From positions 806,001 to 870,000 of the forward strand of contig CAWJTN010000001.1 in the NCBI GenBank assembly GCA_963845895.1: 64,000 nucleotides of DNA, given 5' to 3'. The notes beneath the pieces are model-generated. The model did no database searches. It worked only from the letters and a program-made list of their open reading frames with translations, and was not told where the DNA came from. Within the stretch, counting starts at the first letter, position 1. Each line of letters starts with the position of its first letter. The position numbers and the translations under genes are program-made. Shown piece after piece: positions 62,290-64,000 of the stretch. Source of the DNA: CAWJTN01 sp963845895 (GTDB lineage: Bacteria > Patescibacteriota > Microgenomatia > UBA1406 > GWC2-37-13).

Positions 62290-63006
62290 ATGTTAAGTCT
62301 TAAACACAAAATTAAGAAAACCCTCGGTCAACCTGATTATTTCAGGGTTTTAATACTTAGGACGTTGGGGAATTTTCTTCTGATATCCTCTCTCTTTTTA
62401 ATATCCAAGACATTTTATTTACCCGTTCGTGAAGAAATTAGGTATTTTGCTGATAGAGTAATCCAAAAAAAATATATAGTTTCAACAAAACCAATCAAAA
62501 TTACAGCTCAACCAAAAGGTCTATTAGCAAAGGCGCTAAATTTAAAACAGGTTGAGGTCTTGGTTCCCCAGGATCCCAACTTCAGCATAATTATTCCCAA
62601 AATAGGAGCTAATGCCAAAATAATAGCAAATGTAAACGCTGCAGATGAAAATGAGTATCTAGCTGCACTTAAAAAAGGCGTAGCTCAAGCATCAGGCACT
62701 GCCTATCCAGGTGAGGGAGGACATATTTTTCTTTTCGCTCATTCAACAGACTATTTTTGGAATGTAGGATTATACAATGCAGTTTTTTATCTTTTGCATA
62801 AATTAGTAAATGGCGATGAAGTTGATCTGTTTTATAAAGGACAACGATATGTTTACAAAGTAATAGGGACGGACGTAGTTGATCCATCACATGTAGAGTT
62901 TCTGACGCGCAAAACAAACAAAGAATTTCTGACGTTACAAACATGTTGGCCACCTGGAACTACTATTCAAAGGTTATTGGTCTTCGCAACCCGAGCTGTA
63001 GACTAA
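62290..63006 (+). CDS. Sortase-family transpeptidase
   Basis: 238 aa. An N-terminal membrane helix (about 22-42: TLGNFLLISSLFLISKTFYL) is followed by the sortase barrel. Catalytic triad candidates are H151 (FLFAHSTDY), C219 (FLTLQTCWPPGTT) and R228 (IQRLLVF). TLxTC is the family signature. Class D/E-like by size and motif, not assigned further. Sortases join surface proteins to the envelope or to each other, but no LPXTG-type signal was found on the large surface proteins in this window. It stands 260 bp downstream of epsilon, separated by a repeat, so common function with the ATPase is only suggested by location. Confidence 0.85.
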   Translation: MLSLKHKIKKTLGQPDYFRVLILRTLGNFLLISSLFLISKTFYLPVREEIRYFADRVIQKKYIVSTKPIKITAQPKGLLAKALNLKQVEVLVPQDPNFSIIIPKIGANAKIIANVNAADENEYLAALKKGVAQASGTAYPGEGGHIFLFAHSTDYFWNVGLYNAVFYLLHKLVNGDEVDLFYKGQRYVYKVIGTDVVDPSHVEFLTRKTNKEFLTLQTCWPPGTTIQRLLVFATRAVD

Positions 63007-63084
63007 ATAAAATAATTTAAATTATTTAATCAGATTTACTACATGCGTAATGGAATTTCATGATTATAGGATATGAATAAAATG

Positions 63085-63160
63085 TTATATGTAACATGTT
63101 AAATGTAAAATCAATAAAACATAGTTTGGTTCTAACATTTAACATTTGACATTTTACATC
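63085..63160. repeat. AACATTTAACATTT low-complexity inverted repeat
   Basis: ATGTTAAATGTAAAAT (about 63097-63112) and AACATTTAACATTTGACATTT face each other between two convergent genes, a possible bidirectional terminator. The same low-complexity family occurs within the signal peptide of the gene at 23718. Confidence 0.6.
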
Positions 63161-64000
63161 ATCTAATTCCTACGGCATATAAGTCTGGGAGTTGATTGGC
63201 GGCAGGGTTAAGATTTGTTAGTACCATTATCCTACCATCGGTTGAAACTTTAAAAAATGAACTATCAAAGGGGCCGGAATAAATTGTTTGTTTATTGGTG
63301 CCGTCGTAATCCATGGCGGTTATTGTTTTCCCTTCATTAATTAATAAATGTTTAGAGTCCGTATACCAGGTTATTAAATTTGAATTTTGAACTTTGAAAT
63401 TTGAAATTGGAACCTGATAGTTCTTATCTTCCTTTTTGTCATAAACATAAATATTATTGGTTAGTAAATTTCTAGTTTCTTCTGTTTGATTGGTGGCAAT
63501 CAGAGGAGGAGTTATGGCCTGAACCAAAGATAAAGATCTAATTGGTTGATAGAGGACCTTTGTTTCGTCTGGCGAAAACTGGATAATATGAAAAGAATCT
63601 GTTGCTACTTTTGCGAACTCTTCGGGATAAGCTTCTAGAATTTTATTATCTGCCTGTGTTTTCTGGTTGGCCCAAGCTTCAAGCAGAGTATCTCTTGAGG
63701 CAGCGATATCAAAAAGTGATGTGTTTATTCCGTCCAATGAAAATAAATAAGAACTCGAAAGCCCTTGGGCTGTCTTAAAAGTAAAAATTGCTTCTTTATT
63801 ATCTGGAGAACTATCGACCAAAGTATCTTTAAAATCAATAGTACCCATAGCTACAGTGAGTGTGGTTTTTAAAACGATCAGTTTTAACGGTGGAAAGAAA
63901 GATAGGGGACTGTTGGTTGAGTCAAAAAGATAGACGCCATCTTTTATGTCATCTCCGTTATCGGAGAATAAAATTACTTGACTCGATTGCGGTAGTGGAA
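63159..64000 (-). CDS. TolB/WD40-like propeller protein, 5' end beyond the window
   Basis: The frame is open to the window edge, so the ATG at 63848 is internal. Visible repeats look like beta-propeller blades of the TolB type (VILFSDNGDDIKDGVYLFDS, HIIQFSPDETKVLYQ, ITWYTDSKHLLINEGKTITA, VSTDGRIMVLTNLNPAANQL). An extracytoplasmic location is likely for this type, but the N-terminus is not seen. NFKVQNSNL is a translation of AATTTCAAAGTTCAAAATTC repeat DNA inserted in frame. Function unknown. Confidence 0.75.
   Translation of the reverse strand, partial: PLPQSSQVILFSDNGDDIKDGVYLFDSTNSPLSFFPPLKLIVLKTTLTVAMGTIDFKDTLVDSSPDNKEAIFTFKTAQGLSSSYLFSLDGINTSLFDIAASRDTLLEAWANQKTQADNKILEAYPEEFAKVATDSFHIIQFSPDETKVLYQPIRSLSLVQAITPPLIATNQTEETRNLLTNNIYVYDKKEDKNYQVPISNFKVQNSNLITWYTDSKHLLINEGKTITAMDYDGTNKQTIYSGPFDSSFFKVSTDGRIMVLTNLNPAANQLPDLYAVGIR

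Overview
The window looks like a piece of a Candidate Phyla Radiation (Patescibacteria) genome, probably Microgenomates-like. This placement is an inference. It rests on the gene families (dockerin-bearing surface proteins, LamG/DUF2341 giants, collagen-like GPTGPT fibres, GxxExxY, GIY-YIG and four-helix-bundle small genes) and on many short palindromic or low-complexity repeats between and inside genes, not on a marker gene. No rRNA, CRISPR array or phage was seen. One tRNA-Arg(CCU) is present.

Region 1 (1-28.2 kb) is a carbohydrate-active surface locus. Five paralogues combine a secretion signal, a dockerin, a Pro/Thr linker, a PQQ-like beta-propeller and an unrecognised C-terminal helical domain; one is cut by the window edge and one is frameshifted. 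Interleaved are six secreted candidate glycan-active enzymes: one clan-A glycosidase, two DUF5060-type glycosidases, two beta-helix plus apiosidase-like (DUF4038) fusions and one simple apiosidase-like protein. All carry dockerins, and no cohesin is visible. Most start at a promoter so close to the ATG that the mRNA should be leaderless.

Region 2 (28.2-30.5 kb) is a debris zone: NYN nuclease, dockerin relic, truncated apiosidase-like gene, a Y1/REP-associated transposase between hairpins, small relic ORFs and the tRNA. Region 3 (30.5-44.6 kb, minus strand) holds two membrane-anchored LamG giants (2195 and about 1879 aa) separated by four-helix-bundle and GIY-YIG genes and followed by a GxxExxY gene.

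Region 4 (44.6-54.8 kb, minus strand) is a giant collagen-like fibre gene of about 3370 codons. It has two duplicated globular modules, a tail-fibre-like C-terminus, and a 1.5-kb stretch where the reading frame is broken repeatedly.

Region 5 (55.3-62.0 kb, plus strand), divergent from the fibre gene, is an F1-ATPase-like gene set in the order c-like, b-like, delta-like, alpha, gamma, beta, epsilon. Alpha and beta keep their nucleotide-binding and catalytic residues. No subunit a gene is present, the c-like hairpin has no carboxylate in its second membrane helix, and that c-like protein carries a large exported N-terminal module. The same module occurs in the C-terminal part of the neighbouring collagen-like fibre. 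This is the best candidate for an undescribed system: an ATP-driven F1-like machine connected to a surface structure rather than to proton flow. A sortase gene and a partial propeller-like gene close the window.
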